The notes: generated from the sequence alone by a model not told the origin. Shown: positions 18,062 to 28,004, counted from the first letter of the stretch. The stretch is DNA of 64,000 nt from Rheinheimera mangrovi (GCF_003990335.1 NZ_CP034683.1:3889501-3953500); one strand, 5' to 3'. Numbers and translations are program-made.

Positions 18062-18914
18062 AGCTCACAAGCTTATGCTCCTGATCCAACTGCAGAATAA
18101 AATCTGCGCCTTGTGGTAGTTGTCGCCAGCTCTCTTGTGTCAAGCGCTCGAAATACAACATAAAATGCTCAAGTTCAGCAGGGCTTTTGCCCTGCCCCCG
18201 CTGCTGCAGAGGCTCTTCCTGCCAGGCCCGCCAGCGGCACACCGCTTGCCAATCCGGCGCATTGAGCCAAATCAGGCTGTCTGACTGTTGCCAGATAAGC
18301 TGATAATCACCTTTGAGTTGCTGATTAACCTGATGTCGCCATACTGCATCAGGATCATGTTGCTGTTCTAACAGATTGATACTGTGCACCAGATCGCTGT
18401 CCTGCTGCGCCTGCAGCCCCACACACCATCCTTCCAGAATAAGTAGCCGGGCACTGGTTGCTGGCTTTGTGTGCCCCATCCTGTCCAGCCCCTTGTCATA
18501 ACGACGCCAGCTCTGTGGTTCTCCTCGTTTGAATCCCTGCAACTGTGTCAACAACTGGGAGGTATCATGAGTTCCCGGCACACCACGCTCGGCAAAAAGA
18601 GGATGCCAAAGCTGCGCCCGATCCTGCCTTTGGGCAGGTTCAAGATAATAATCGTCCAGCGACACTATATCGGTTTGAACCCCCAGCGCTGCCCAGCGTT
18701 GCTGCAATGCAGCGGCCAGACTACTTTTACCACTGCCTTGCGCGCCACTGATGCAAATGATCAATGCTTGTGATGGCTGCAGCTGGCTCAATCGCATTAC
18801 TTGCTCATTCCATGACCTTTGATCAGATAATTGCAATTTCAAGCTGTACAAAAGCCATTGCCTCAGCCATAAATCACTAGCATTTTCAATCACTAAGCAC
18901 CTCATCGTTTTCAT
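18045..18914 (-). CDS. D-glycerate 3-kinase-like P-loop kinase
   Basis: A cytoplasmic P-loop kinase of 289 aa, related to plant-type D-glycerate 3-kinase and E. coli YggC. The Walker A motif is GAQGSGKSS (57-65). SLDDYYL, a block beginning HPLFAERGVPGTHD and LILEGWCVG are characteristic of the family. It phosphorylates D-glycerate to 3-phosphoglycerate using ATP. The start at 18914 (MKTMRC) could also be the second methionine at 18905. It converges with the hydroxyacid dehydrogenase (17-base overlap), and the upstream side faces the TPR gene across 59 bases. Confidence 0.87.
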   Translation of the reverse strand: MKTMRCLVIENASDLWLRQWLLYSLKLQLSDQRSWNEQVMRLSQLQPSQALIICISGAQGSGKSSLAAALQQRWAALGVQTDIVSLDDYYLEPAQRQDRAQLWHPLFAERGVPGTHDTSQLLTQLQGFKRGEPQSWRRYDKGLDRMGHTKPATSARLLILEGWCVGLQAQQDSDLVHSINLLEQQHDPDAVWRHQVNQQLKGDYQLIWQQSDSLIWLNAPDWQAVCRWRAWQEEPLQQRGQGKSPAELEHFMLYFERLTQESWRQLPQGADFILQLDQEHKLVSFTPDE

Positions 18915-18973
18915 CTGGCTGTCTTATTTTCTTTCAGTTACACTGCGTTGTCTATTTTTTGGAGAAAATCCGC

Positions 18974-20953
18974 ATGCGCTTTGCTTTCTGCACTTTTTTG
19001 CTGCTGTTTACTGCCGGCACCTATGCGACCGATCTGACTCAGCTGATAGCTCAAGTCAAAGCAGATCCGCAAGCCCGGCTGACAGCTCAGCTAAAACATC
19101 CGGCAAGCACAGCCAAAGACTACTTTTTACTGGCCTACAGCCATTATGCCCTGAAAAATAAAGAGGCTGCGCTGGAATTCAGTAATAAGGCTCTGACTCT
19201 GGAACCCGATGCTGAACTGGCGGCTCGAATCTTATTAATGCAAGCTCTGACTTATGGTGTGTTTTATCGTGACACCGCGCTCGCTCTTGAAAAGCTCAAA
19301 CTGGCGCTAACTATTTTGCCGGATGAAAACAGTCCTGCAATGCTCAGATTACGGATGGATATTCTGGAAAGCTTTGCCCAGGCTTACAATCAGCAAGGTA
19401 ACGCCGGGCTTGCAATGAAAGCAGCAAATGAAAGTCTGGCACTGGCCGTTGTTGCAGCAGATAAACCAAGGCAATTGGCTTCAATGATTATGTTAGGCCG
19501 GCTCCATTTGCAAAATAACAATTTAACTAAAGCCTATAAACATTTTAAATCAGCTCTGCCACTTGCCAGTGAAATAGGGGATCAGCAAGCCATAGCTTCG
19601 ATCAGTATGCGTTTGGGCATGGCGTACCAAAAGCTGGAACAACATGAGCTGGCATTACAACATTTTGAAGAGGCTGCGACGCTTTATCAGCAATTGAATA
19701 TTCAGAGTAGTCAGGTCAATGCACTGATTAATATTGGCGACAGCCAGCTGGTGCTCAAACAAATGGACAAAGCAAAAGACACCTATAACAAAGCGCTGAA
19801 GTTAGCGGTGGAGAGTCAGGATCCCTATATGCTGATCTCTGCTTATGTCAGTCTGTCAGAGCTGGTATTAGAGCAAGGAGATTTGGATCAATCAGAGCAG
19901 TTACTGGTGAAAGCGCACCACTTAGCCAGCCAGGTCTCGGCACAATCCATTAAATCCGAAACCGCTCTGTTTCTTGCGAATGTGTTTGTCAAAAAACAAA
20001 ACTACAGCGCAGCTCAACAAATGCTGGACGAGGCGGCGCCTGAACCAGAGAAACTGGCGGGTTACCTCAAGCGCAAACATTTAGCTTTAAGTGCGGAGCT
20101 GGCAGCATTAGAACAACAATGGCAACAAGCTTATCAACTGGAGAAATCGGCGAATCAATTGGAAGTAGCTCAGTTAAATGACGACAGCAAAATTCAGTTA
20201 GATAGTCTGCAAAACAGCCTTGAGTTGCAGATGCAGCAGGAAAAACAACAGCAACTGCATCTCTCCCAGAAAAATCAACTGCAATTATGGCTGCTGATAA
20301 GCCTGACTTTATTGGCACTTGCTGTATTTCTGCTGCTTTTGTTACTGAGTAAACAGAAAAAGTCCCGTTTGGGAGCCTTGGTACAGTTATCGCAATGGCG
20401 CAGTTTTACCGAATTATTACAGCATCACCATCAGGCTAAAATTCACGGGCATTTAGTGGTTATCTTGCTGGAACAAACCCAGCTGCTGCTGAGCAAGGGA
20501 ATACAGCAGGTAGCTTCCGATCTTGAAACATTCAGGAGCACTTTGGATCAGGCATTGTTTTGGGTAGAGCAGGATCAGGAATTCTGGCTGTATTGCACGT
20601 CAGAACAACAAGGTACTGAACTACAGCAGCAGCTGCTTCAACTATTACCTGCCGACTACCAGGCTCACTCCGCTGTATTACCTTTACATGCATTATTATC
20701 TCGACGTATTTGTGAAAAGGACTTAGACGCGTTGCGGGAACTGGTCTGGTACAGTCTGTTTTTAGCAAAACAACAAGGTATTGAGGGCGCATTGCAGTTT
20801 AACTACCAATGCAATCAGAACCGCCCTTGCTCATGGCAGGCTGATAACTTGCGGCAGGATTTATTTAACGCCATCAGCCTGGGTATATTGGATATTCAGG
20901 TCAATGGCATTTCACTGAGTAAGCAATTACAACAACAACTGGCTCAGATTTGA
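18974..20953 (+). CDS. TPR membrane protein with possible degenerate GGDEF domain
   Basis: An exported sensor-like protein of 659 aa. It has a signal peptide (about 1-18, ending TYAT), about eight tetratricopeptide repeats (about 35-370), a helix-rich linker and one membrane helix (about 435-460). A cytoplasmic domain of about 195 aa has no clear motif. In the region LFWVEQDQEFWLYC its spacing is like a GGDEF domain with the active site lost, but this is a guess. I chose the ATG at 18974 because TGGAGA lies 9 bases before it; the longer frame would begin with TTG at 18959. Similar architecture (periplasmic TPR, one helix, signalling output) is common in Alteromonadales cyclases. The 3' end overlaps the pseudouridine synthase gene by 10 bases. 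Confidence 0.8.
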   Translation: MRFAFCTFLLLFTAGTYATDLTQLIAQVKADPQARLTAQLKHPASTAKDYFLLAYSHYALKNKEAALEFSNKALTLEPDAELAARILLMQALTYGVFYRDTALALEKLKLALTILPDENSPAMLRLRMDILESFAQAYNQQGNAGLAMKAANESLALAVVAADKPRQLASMIMLGRLHLQNNNLTKAYKHFKSALPLASEIGDQQAIASISMRLGMAYQKLEQHELALQHFEEAATLYQQLNIQSSQVNALINIGDSQLVLKQMDKAKDTYNKALKLAVESQDPYMLISAYVSLSELVLEQGDLDQSEQLLVKAHHLASQVSAQSIKSETALFLANVFVKKQNYSAAQQMLDEAAPEPEKLAGYLKRKHLALSAELAALEQQWQQAYQLEKSANQLEVAQLNDDSKIQLDSLQNSLELQMQQEKQQQLHLSQKNQLQLWLLISLTLLALAVFLLLLLLSKQKKSRLGALVQLSQWRSFTELLQHHHQAKIHGHLVVILLEQTQLLLSKGIQQVASDLETFRSTLDQALFWVEQDQEFWLYCTSEQQGTELQQQLLQLLPADYQAHSAVLPLHALLSRRICEKDLDALRELVWYSLFLAKQQGIEGALQFNYQCNQNRPCSWQADNLRQDLFNAISLGILDIQVNGISLSKQLQQQLAQI

Positions 20954-21783
20954 CTTTGTACTAAATTCGCTGGTAACTCAAACTCCATAGCGGTTTTGCG
21001 GAAGGGGCAAATAAACTTCAGCTTGACCGCTTGCAACATCAAACCCTGTTCATTTTTATTGCCAGAACCATAAGCAGGATCGCCCATTACAGGGTGTCCT
21101 GCTTGTGCAAAGTGCCGGCGAATTTGATGTTTACGACCCGTAATCAGCTTGACCCGAACTATGCTGCTGCGTCGTTCTTCACAATACGACTCCAGCTCAA
21201 ATTCTGTGCTACAGGCTTTATCATCCAGCGGCGTAGTCAAAACACCTTTTGCCAGCAGTTCATCTGACAGCTGCCCTTTTACTTCAATACGATATTCTTT
21301 ATCAATTTTGTGTTGCTGTAGCATCAGGCTAAAAGCTGCTGCAGCTTGTTTGGTATGCGCTATCAGTACCAGCCCACTGGCTTCACGATCCAGCCGGTGC
21401 AATAAGAACACCTGACGTTTGCCTTGCCAGTGCAATTCAGCGAAACGTAATAACGCCAGATGATCACCCCATTCATTGCCCTGCGACAACATCCCCGCCG
21501 GTTTAAACCAGACGCTGTAGCCACGCGCTTCGTGAATAAGTACTGCAGGATCACAACTGCGCTGCAGTAATTGTTCGTCGTAATTCAGCTCCAGACTATC
21601 TCCAGGTAATAAATCAGCCTGAGCACGGCGCAACCTTTTGTTTTGTTTGCCACGTCGCCACAACACTGCACCTTTATTCATCGCATCTTTCAGCCGACCT
21701 TTGCTGAGCTGTGGTGCTGCCGCAACCAGAGCCTCAATAGCCTGTTGTGCTTCGGTGATCTGGAGTTTTTTCGTCAGTTTCAA
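20944..21783 (-). CDS. RluA-family pseudouridine synthase
   Basis: A cytoplasmic RNA-modifying enzyme of 279 aa that isomerises uridine to pseudouridine. The catalytic aspartate lies in HRLDREASGL. Other family motifs are VWFKPAGMLSQG, the lysine/tyrosine motif KEYRIEVKG, and the C-terminal GRKHQIRRHFAQAGHPVMGD. The basic N-terminus (1-75) resembles a degenerate S4-like region. The target (23S rRNA or tRNA) cannot be determined. It differs from RluA at 27166, so this genome carries at least two family members here. It is convergent with the TPR gene and divergent from the choice-of-anchor H gene. Confidence 0.88.
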   Translation of the reverse strand: MKLTKKLQITEAQQAIEALVAAAPQLSKGRLKDAMNKGAVLWRRGKQNKRLRRAQADLLPGDSLELNYDEQLLQRSCDPAVLIHEARGYSVWFKPAGMLSQGNEWGDHLALLRFAELHWQGKRQVFLLHRLDREASGLVLIAHTKQAAAAFSLMLQQHKIDKEYRIEVKGQLSDELLAKGVLTTPLDDKACSTEFELESYCEERRSSIVRVKLITGRKHQIRRHFAQAGHPVMGDPAYGSGNKNEQGLMLQAVKLKFICPFRKTAMEFELPANLVQSQI

Positions 21784-21867
21784 ATTATTTATTCACTTAA
21801 AAAGAAGTTCAGCCAGTATTCATGGCAATTAGCCTGTAATGATACCAAAGCTAAGGAGGCTCTGTGT

Positions 21868-22536
21868 ATGCGTAAATTTTGGTTGGTCAGTTTATTTATC
21901 GTAAGTTCTGGCATAGTACCGTTTTTCACTCTGGCCGCGCCTGCAGAAATTGCATCCACCAAAGAGTCATTTAAGCTGCCATCTGCAGTTGAAAAATCGG
22001 CAAAATCTAAATCAGCACTGCGTAGCAGCGGAGCCTTAATTCAGAGTGTCGAAAACAACGTCTGGTTTGATACCATAGATATCTCCTATGAATCAGATTT
22101 GAATAGTAACGGCTTCTACCACAACTTATACGTCCGTTTTGATGCTGACACTAACTACACTTCGATTCCGGTTTACGCCCACTTCGCGTTAAAACGCGCA
22201 GGAGCTCCTGAGGTAATTATTCACACCAGCTCTGTATTTAGATTATACGAAACCAGTGCAGACGACTGGTTTGCCATAGAAAGTGAATTGCTGCATAGCC
22301 TGCCACCCGCCTATTATGATCTGGTGATCCGCATTTATGATGCTGATTACAATGATCTATTGGCGGAAATTTCCGGCTTCGACGAACCAGCATTGGCAGA
22401 GCTTCCACTGGAAGATTACTCCTTCGACAAACCACAGGTTGTGGTGATTGAAGAAGACGGTGGCAGTTTAGGCTGGTTCAGTCTGCTTGGGTTAGTCTGT
22501 ATCGCCCTGACCAGACGCAAGCTTATAACCGCTTAA
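21868..22536 (+). CDS. Choice-of-anchor H family protein with GlyGly-CTERM tail
   Basis: An exported surface protein of 222 aa. It has a signal peptide (about 1-22), a central beta-rich domain (about 60-195) with IDISYESDLNSNGFYHNLYV and a short acidic tail. The C-terminal sorting signal has GGSLG, a hydrophobic helix (WFSLLGLVCIALT) and RRK. This is the GlyGly-CTERM architecture recognised by rhombosortase, usually linked to type II secretion. Its partner genes are not in this window. AAGGAGG at 21853-21859 precedes the ATG at 21868, which decides the start; an upstream ATG at 21643 lacks such a site and would add 75 non-homologous residues. A strong terminator follows at 22542. Its function is unknown. 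Confidence 0.85.
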   Translation: MRKFWLVSLFIVSSGIVPFFTLAAPAEIASTKESFKLPSAVEKSAKSKSALRSSGALIQSVENNVWFDTIDISYESDLNSNGFYHNLYVRFDADTNYTSIPVYAHFALKRAGAPEVIIHTSSVFRLYETSADDWFAIESELLHSLPPAYYDLVIRIYDADYNDLLAEISGFDEPALAELPLEDYSFDKPQVVVIEEDGGSLGWFSLLGLVCIALTRRKLITA

Positions 22537-22541
22537 TAGAT

Positions 22542-22570
22542 AAAAGCCCCGCTCCGCTGCGGGGCTTTTT
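22542..22570. terminator. Bidirectional intrinsic terminator
   Basis: The 11-base perfect stem AAAAGCCCCGC (22542-22552) and GCGGGGCTTTT (22559-22569) encloses a 6-base loop. T-runs on both strands fit termination of the surface-protein gene (plus) and phoH (minus). Confidence 0.92.
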
Positions 22571-22578
22571 GATTTGCA

Positions 22579-23970
22579 CTATAAGTTCGCCTCAGCAAAA
22601 GACGCCAACCGGCTACGCACCACACCATTCAGATTAATAGTAGTGCTGCCTTCAAAGTTTTTAAATCGCTCAACAATGTAAGTTAAACCAGAAGTCACAG
22701 CCGTCAGATAATTGCTGTCAATTTGTGACAGGTTCCCTGAACAAATCAGCTTAGTGCCTTCCCCACAACGGGTGATGATGGTTTTTAACTGAGCAGCACT
22801 TAAGTTCTGACATTCATCCAGCAGCACTATCGCATTCTGAATACTGCGCCCACGCATAAAGTTGACTGATTTAAACTGAATATTAGCCTTGTCCATAATG
22901 TATTGTACGCTGGCGTGCGGGTGTTCATCGGTTTTATGCAGCACTTCCAATGAATCGGTAATAGCAGCTAACCATGGCGCCATTTTTTCTTCTTCAGTGC
23001 CTGGTAAAAAGCCGATAGATTCCGCTATTTCCGGTGTGTTGCGGGTGACTATCACCTTGTCGTACATACCCTTTTCAATAACCAGCTCCAAAGCTGCAGC
23101 TAATGCTATCAGGGTTTTACCACAACCTGCAGGGCCGGTCAGAATGACCAAATCAATCTCAGGGTCGAGTAAAGCATTTAAGGCCATCGCCTGATAAATA
23201 TTTTTAGGATGAATACCCCAGGCATGTTTGTGCATCAGACGCTCAAAACCTAAATCAAGAATTTTGATTTCCTGCTCATTGATTTCCAGCACCCGGCCAG
23301 CAAAGGTTTCGGCTTCGTCAATCAGGTATTCGTTGATATACGCATTAGGTAACACAGCACGGGGCACAAAATGATAAGTGTCACGCCCTTCGTTATGGGT
23401 GCGGCAATCTTTCACTACAGACCAGAAGTCGCCAGCAAACTTATAATAGCCTTTGTATAAAAACCGCACATCGTCAATCAGTTGGTCAGTACGGTAATCC
23501 TCAACCAACTTCAACCCTGCCCCTTTGGCTTTCAGGCGCATATTGATGTCTTTGGTCACCAGTATCACTTTGACCGGTGCTTTTTCCCGTTGTAAAAATA
23601 ACGCCGTATTAATAATTAAATGATCGTTTTCCCCCCCTGGCAACCCCGGTATCTGGTCGCTGATATGATGGTCGTTGATGATAAATAAATGACCGGCATT
23701 TTTTTCTTCAATAGGACTGGGTAAAGCAACGCCTTGTAGCATTTGTTCAGGTGAAGCGTCTTTCAGCACATCTTCCAGCGCACGGATGGCAATGCGGGCT
23801 TCACGGCTGACGTCTTTGTGTTTATCTTTGATATGGTCTAATTCTTCGAGCACTGTCATCGGGATGACAACGTCGTGTTCCTGAAAGTTTAAGAAGGCGA
23901 AAGGTTCATGCAGTAGAATGTTGGTGTCCAGAACGTATATTTTTTTATCTTTAGCTCTTCTTCGCGCCAT
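22579..23970 (-). CDS. PhoH-family PIN-domain ATPase
   Basis: A cytoplasmic protein of 463 aa that joins an N-terminal PIN nuclease domain to a PhoH ATPase (PhoH2-like, likely RNA helicase/RNase). The PIN domain has YVLDTNILL with D15 and TVLEELDHIK, plus downstream acidic residues. The ATPase has Walker A GPAGCGKT (279-286) and Walker B AIVLLDECQN. AAGGAG lies 7 bases before the ATG at 23970, which I prefer to the in-frame ATG at 24000. It is monocistronic, between a bidirectional terminator and the rapA promoter region (268 bases, in which I see no clear element). Confidence 0.92.
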   Translation of the reverse strand: MARRRAKDKKIYVLDTNILLHEPFAFLNFQEHDVVIPMTVLEELDHIKDKHKDVSREARIAIRALEDVLKDASPEQMLQGVALPSPIEEKNAGHLFIINDHHISDQIPGLPGGENDHLIINTALFLQREKAPVKVILVTKDINMRLKAKGAGLKLVEDYRTDQLIDDVRFLYKGYYKFAGDFWSVVKDCRTHNEGRDTYHFVPRAVLPNAYINEYLIDEAETFAGRVLEINEQEIKILDLGFERLMHKHAWGIHPKNIYQAMALNALLDPEIDLVILTGPAGCGKTLIALAAALELVIEKGMYDKVIVTRNTPEIAESIGFLPGTEEEKMAPWLAAITDSLEVLHKTDEHPHASVQYIMDKANIQFKSVNFMRGRSIQNAIVLLDECQNLSAAQLKTIITRCGEGTKLICSGNLSQIDSNYLTAVTSGLTYIVERFKNFEGSTTINLNGVVRSRLASFAEANL

Positions 23971-24238
23971 AAGCAGCTCCTTAGCGACAATAAAACCCAT
24001 GAAAGTTCATGGCAAAATACAACAGTCTTTACTTCAACTCTGACTGGCTCCCTGATGTTTTGTTCAGTGAGAAGGAAGATATCAGCTCTTTTGATCTAAG
24101 CTTAGAGCAAAAATGCACTGCCTGTATGACCAATAGATGACGATTTTTAATCTATAGCAAAAAATACGTCATTAGAGCTGATGCGGTATCGGGCATTTCG
24201 CTGTACCATGGCGCGCCATTTTCTGCAGTGAGGACAAG

Positions 24239-27154
24239 ATGATAAAATTTGCTTTGGGTCAACGTTGGATCAGCGACAGTGAGTCGGATTTAGGTTTAGG
24301 TACTGTGATTGGGCAGGAAGGCAGAATGCTGACTTTGCTGTTTCCGGCCAGTGGTGAAAACCGCCTGTACTCCATTTTAGAAGCACCGCTGACCCGTGTT
24401 CAGTTTAACCCTGGCGATACAGTCAAAAGTGCCGAAGGTTTTTCTTTGCTCATCAGTGAAGTTGAAAGTAAAAACGACTGTTTTATTTATCATGGCACCC
24501 GCACTGACACCAACGAAACTGTAGCGCTGCGCGAATTGTTTCTCGACCATTTTATTAGTTTTAGTCAGCCACAGGACCGCATGTTTGCGGGTCAGTTGGA
24601 TAGGTTTGAAACTTTCCCTTTGCGTTATCAGAGTTGGCAACATTTACATCAGCAGCAACAAAGTCCACTGCAAGGCTTAGTGGGCGGCCGTATGAGCCTG
24701 ATCCCACATCAGCTGTATATAGCTGAAGAAGTGGCAAAACGTCATGCCCCGCGTGTATTACTGGCCGACGAAGTGGGTTTGGGTAAAACCATTGAAGCAG
24801 GCCTAATTATCCATCAGCAGGTACTGGCTGGTTTAGCTAAACGGGTGCTGGTTGTTGTGCCAGAGTCGCTGCAACATCAGTGGCTGGTCGAAATGCTGCG
24901 CCGCTTTAACCTGAAGTTTTCTATTTTTGATGATGAACGTTGTATTGAATCCTCATTAGATGGCGGTAATCCGTTTGAAACCGAACAATTGGTTTTAACC
25001 AGTCTTGAATTTTTAGTGAAAAAACGCAGCCATCATCAAAAGGCTGTCGACGCCGACTGGGATCTACTGGTAGTGGATGAAGCCCACCATCTGCAGTGGA
25101 GTGAAGAATCGGCCAGTACTGAATACATGCGTATTGAAGAGCTGGCAGAAGGTACTGCTGGCTTAATATTACTGACTGCAACGCCGGATCAATTGGGTCA
25201 TCAGAGCCATTTTGCCCGTTTACGTTTATTGGATCCAAACCGCTTCCACGACTATCAGGCATTTATTGCAGAAGAACAAAGCTATAAACAGATCGCTGAT
25301 TTAGCGGCTGCAGTGCTGGAGCAAAGACCTTTAAATTCAGCCTCGGCACAAGCCTTAACTGCGCTGTTAGCCGAAAGCGATATCAAAGCCGCTGTAGCTG
25401 TTTTGCAGCAAACAGACAGCAGTGATGATGACATTGAACAAGCAAAACAGCAGTTACTCAATCAATTGCTGGATCGTCATGGCACAGGCCGGATTTTATT
25501 CCGCAATAGCCGTAGTGCTATTTCAGGCTTTCCACAACGTCAGCCACAAGCTGTTGCTCTGGAGTTACCTGAACAGTATAAGAATGCATTAAAAGTACAA
25601 CAAGCCTTTAACAAACAGCAAAGCCTGGAGCAAAAAGCCAAAGCCAGCTTATTCCCGGAGCGGGTATTTCAGGAATTTGAAGGCAAAGCCAGCAGCTGGT
25701 GGCAATTTGACCCTCGGGTCGATCACCTGATTGCCTTACTGAAAAAGCATAAACGCAGCAAGTTTTTACTGATTTGTGCCCATGCCGATACAGCTATTGC
25801 ACTGGAAGAAGCGGTTCGGGTGCGCGAAGGGATCCGGGCTTCGGTATTCCATGAAGGCATGAGTATTATCGAGCGGGACATGGCTGCGGCCTATTTTGCC
25901 CAGGAAGATAACAGCGCCCAAATGCTGATTTGTTCAGAAATTGGCAGCGAAGGTCGCAACTTCCAATTCGCTCATCATCTGGTGTTGTTTGATTTACCTC
26001 TGAACCCAGACTTATTGGAACAGCGCATAGGCCGTCTGGATCGCATAGGTCAAACCCAGGATATTCAGTTACATATTCCTTATTTTAATGACCATCCTCA
26101 ACAAGTACTACTGGATTGGTATCAACAGGGTTTAGAGGCTTTAAGCCAAACCTGCCAAACCGGGCGAGCTGTATTTGAACAGGTGTCGACTGAATTGTTC
26201 GAATTGCTGGCAGCGAACGCCATAGACAAGGACGCAGTTCAGACGCTGATCGCTAAAAGTGCCGAGCTGAACCAGCAACTGAAACAAAAACTGGAACAAG
26301 GCCGCGATAAACTGTTAGAAATCAACAGTTCTGGTCGGGGTAAAGCCAGTGAATTGGCGGAAGCCATCGCAGTTTTGGATGATGAAACCCGCCTGCCGAT
26401 GTTTATGTTAAGGGCATGGGATGTTTTGGGTGTGAATCAGGACGACCGTGGTGAAAACAGCATGGTGCTGACCATGTCGGAGCATTTACACAGTCACTAT
26501 CCTATGCTGGACGATGACGGTATCAGTGTCACCTTTGATCGGGCTACTGCTTTGGCTCAGGAAGATATCCAGTTCTTAAGCTGGGATCACCCTATGGTAC
26601 AAGGCACTCTGGATATTCTGACCAATGAGCAAATGGGCAATAGTTCTGTGGCATTGTTGCCGAACAAAGCCCTGCCTGCCGGCACATATTTTGTAGAATT
26701 TATATTTATTGTCGAAGCCAGCGCACCAAAAGAGCTGCAACTGGGCCGTTATTTACCTGTAACACCTGTGCGTTTATTACTGGAAAAAAATGGGAAAAAT
26801 CTGGCTGCAAACGTTGGCTTTGAGCAGTTTAATAAGCAATTAAAACCTGTAGGCAGACAACCTGCCGCCAAGATGGTGAAAGCCTTACAAAGCCTGATTC
26901 ATCCATTGATAGGTAAGGCTCAGGAATTGGCCGCAGTGCGTTTAACCGAAGTGCAGCAGCAAGCACAGCAATTGATGCAACAAAAGCTCAATGCACAAAT
27001 TGAACGCCTCCAGGCATTGCGGAAATTGAATCCGTCGGTACGGCCGGAAGAAATTGCACATTTACAACAACAGCAACAAGAATTAACAGATTACATTAGT
27101 AAAGCACGGTTAAAATTTGATGCATTGCGGGTCGTTGTTGTCAGCCATGACTAA
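24239..27154 (+). CDS. rapA: RNA polymerase-associated ATP-dependent helicase RapA
   Basis: A Swi2/Snf2-family ATPase that binds RNA polymerase and promotes its recycling after transcription. It is 971 aa against 968 in E. coli. The N-terminal tandem Tudor-like domain begins at FALGQRWISDSESDLG. Walker A is ADEVGLGKT with K183 and the DEAH box is D280-H283, both at the same positions as in E. coli RapA. The helicase C motifs include EIGSEGRNFQFA and QRIGRLDRIGQT. A C-terminal coiled coil is glutamine-rich. GAGGA lies before the ATG. rluA follows after 11 bases, the same order as in E. coli. Confidence 0.97.
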   Translation: MIKFALGQRWISDSESDLGLGTVIGQEGRMLTLLFPASGENRLYSILEAPLTRVQFNPGDTVKSAEGFSLLISEVESKNDCFIYHGTRTDTNETVALRELFLDHFISFSQPQDRMFAGQLDRFETFPLRYQSWQHLHQQQQSPLQGLVGGRMSLIPHQLYIAEEVAKRHAPRVLLADEVGLGKTIEAGLIIHQQVLAGLAKRVLVVVPESLQHQWLVEMLRRFNLKFSIFDDERCIESSLDGGNPFETEQLVLTSLEFLVKKRSHHQKAVDADWDLLVVDEAHHLQWSEESASTEYMRIEELAEGTAGLILLTATPDQLGHQSHFARLRLLDPNRFHDYQAFIAEEQSYKQIADLAAAVLEQRPLNSASAQALTALLAESDIKAAVAVLQQTDSSDDDIEQAKQQLLNQLLDRHGTGRILFRNSRSAISGFPQRQPQAVALELPEQYKNALKVQQAFNKQQSLEQKAKASLFPERVFQEFEGKASSWWQFDPRVDHLIALLKKHKRSKFLLICAHADTAIALEEAVRVREGIRASVFHEGMSIIERDMAAAYFAQEDNSAQMLICSEIGSEGRNFQFAHHLVLFDLPLNPDLLEQRIGRLDRIGQTQDIQLHIPYFNDHPQQVLLDWYQQGLEALSQTCQTGRAVFEQVSTELFELLAANAIDKDAVQTLIAKSAELNQQLKQKLEQGRDKLLEINSSGRGKASELAEAIAVLDDETRLPMFMLRAWDVLGVNQDDRGENSMVLTMSEHLHSHYPMLDDDGISVTFDRATALAQEDIQFLSWDHPMVQGTLDILTNEQMGNSSVALLPNKALPAGTYFVEFIFIVEASAPKELQLGRYLPVTPVRLLLEKNGKNLAANVGFEQFNKQLKPVGRQPAAKMVKALQSLIHPLIGKAQELAAVRLTEVQQQAQQLMQQKLNAQIERLQALRKLNPSVRPEEIAHLQQQQQELTDYISKARLKFDALRVVVVSHD

Positions 27155-27165
27155 AAGTAAATACA

Positions 27166-27819
27166 ATGCTAATTGAGTACAAGCCGCCAACGCAGCCTTA
27201 TCTGGATGTGGTTTATCAGGATGACGACATTCTGGTCCTGAATAAACCCAGCGGCTTACTTACTGTGCCCGGCAAAGCGCCAGAACATAAAGACAGTTTG
27301 GATTATAGGGTCCGCCTGGTGTGGCCTTTGGCGCGCATAGTGCATCGACTGGATATGGCAACCTCCGGGCTGGTTATTATGGCAATGCATGCGCAAAGTC
27401 AGCGTGATTTAAATAAACAGTTTGAATTACGTCAGACCCAAAAGCGTTACTTTGCATTATTGGAAGGTGAAGTGCCTGTCGATTCTGGCGCAGTTGATCT
27501 ACCTTTATTATGCGATTGGCCCAACAGACCAAAACAAATGGTGCATTTTGGATCTGGTAAGCCTTCGTTAACCTATTTTAAAGTGCTTGAGCGAAACGAG
27601 CAGCAAACAAAAGTAGAATTAGTTCCAATCACTGGCCGCTCGCATCAACTTCGCGTGCACATGTTGTGGCTGGGATACCCAATACTGGGGGATAAATTTT
27701 ATGGGACTGAACAAGGAAAGCGTTCAGTGGCTCGACTTCAATTGCATGCTGGATCTTTGAAATTCAGACACCCCACTTCGGGCGCTGAGCTTTATTTTGA
27801 AGTCGAGTGTCCGTTTTAA
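27166..27819 (+). CDS. rluA: Dual-specificity tRNA/23S rRNA pseudouridine synthase RluA
   Basis: Known RluA modifies U746 of 23S rRNA and U32 of certain tRNAs. This 217-aa protein has RluA length, with VYQDDDILVLNKPSGLLTVPGK near the start, catalytic HRLDMATSGL, KRYFALLEGEV, and GRSHQLRVHMLWLGYPILGD. It sits 11 bases after rapA, the conserved context, which supports RluA rather than RluC or RluD. No terminator is obvious after the stop. Confidence 0.95.
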   Translation: MLIEYKPPTQPYLDVVYQDDDILVLNKPSGLLTVPGKAPEHKDSLDYRVRLVWPLARIVHRLDMATSGLVIMAMHAQSQRDLNKQFELRQTQKRYFALLEGEVPVDSGAVDLPLLCDWPNRPKQMVHFGSGKPSLTYFKVLERNEQQTKVELVPITGRSHQLRVHMLWLGYPILGDKFYGTEQGKRSVARLQLHAGSLKFRHPTSGAELYFEVECPF

Positions 27820-28004
27820 TCAAAGGGACAGTTGTAATTGATTGCTTTGTTAACCTAAGGTTCAGTTATTTAAGGTAAACTTAGCACAACGGTAAGAAGT
27901 CAGATGGACGTCTGACTTAAATTCGTAATAACGAGCAGCTAGATTTGACTAAATATTTTACTCAAATAGAATAGCCGCCGAAATTTACCTCTTAGGAGAT
28001 ATGG

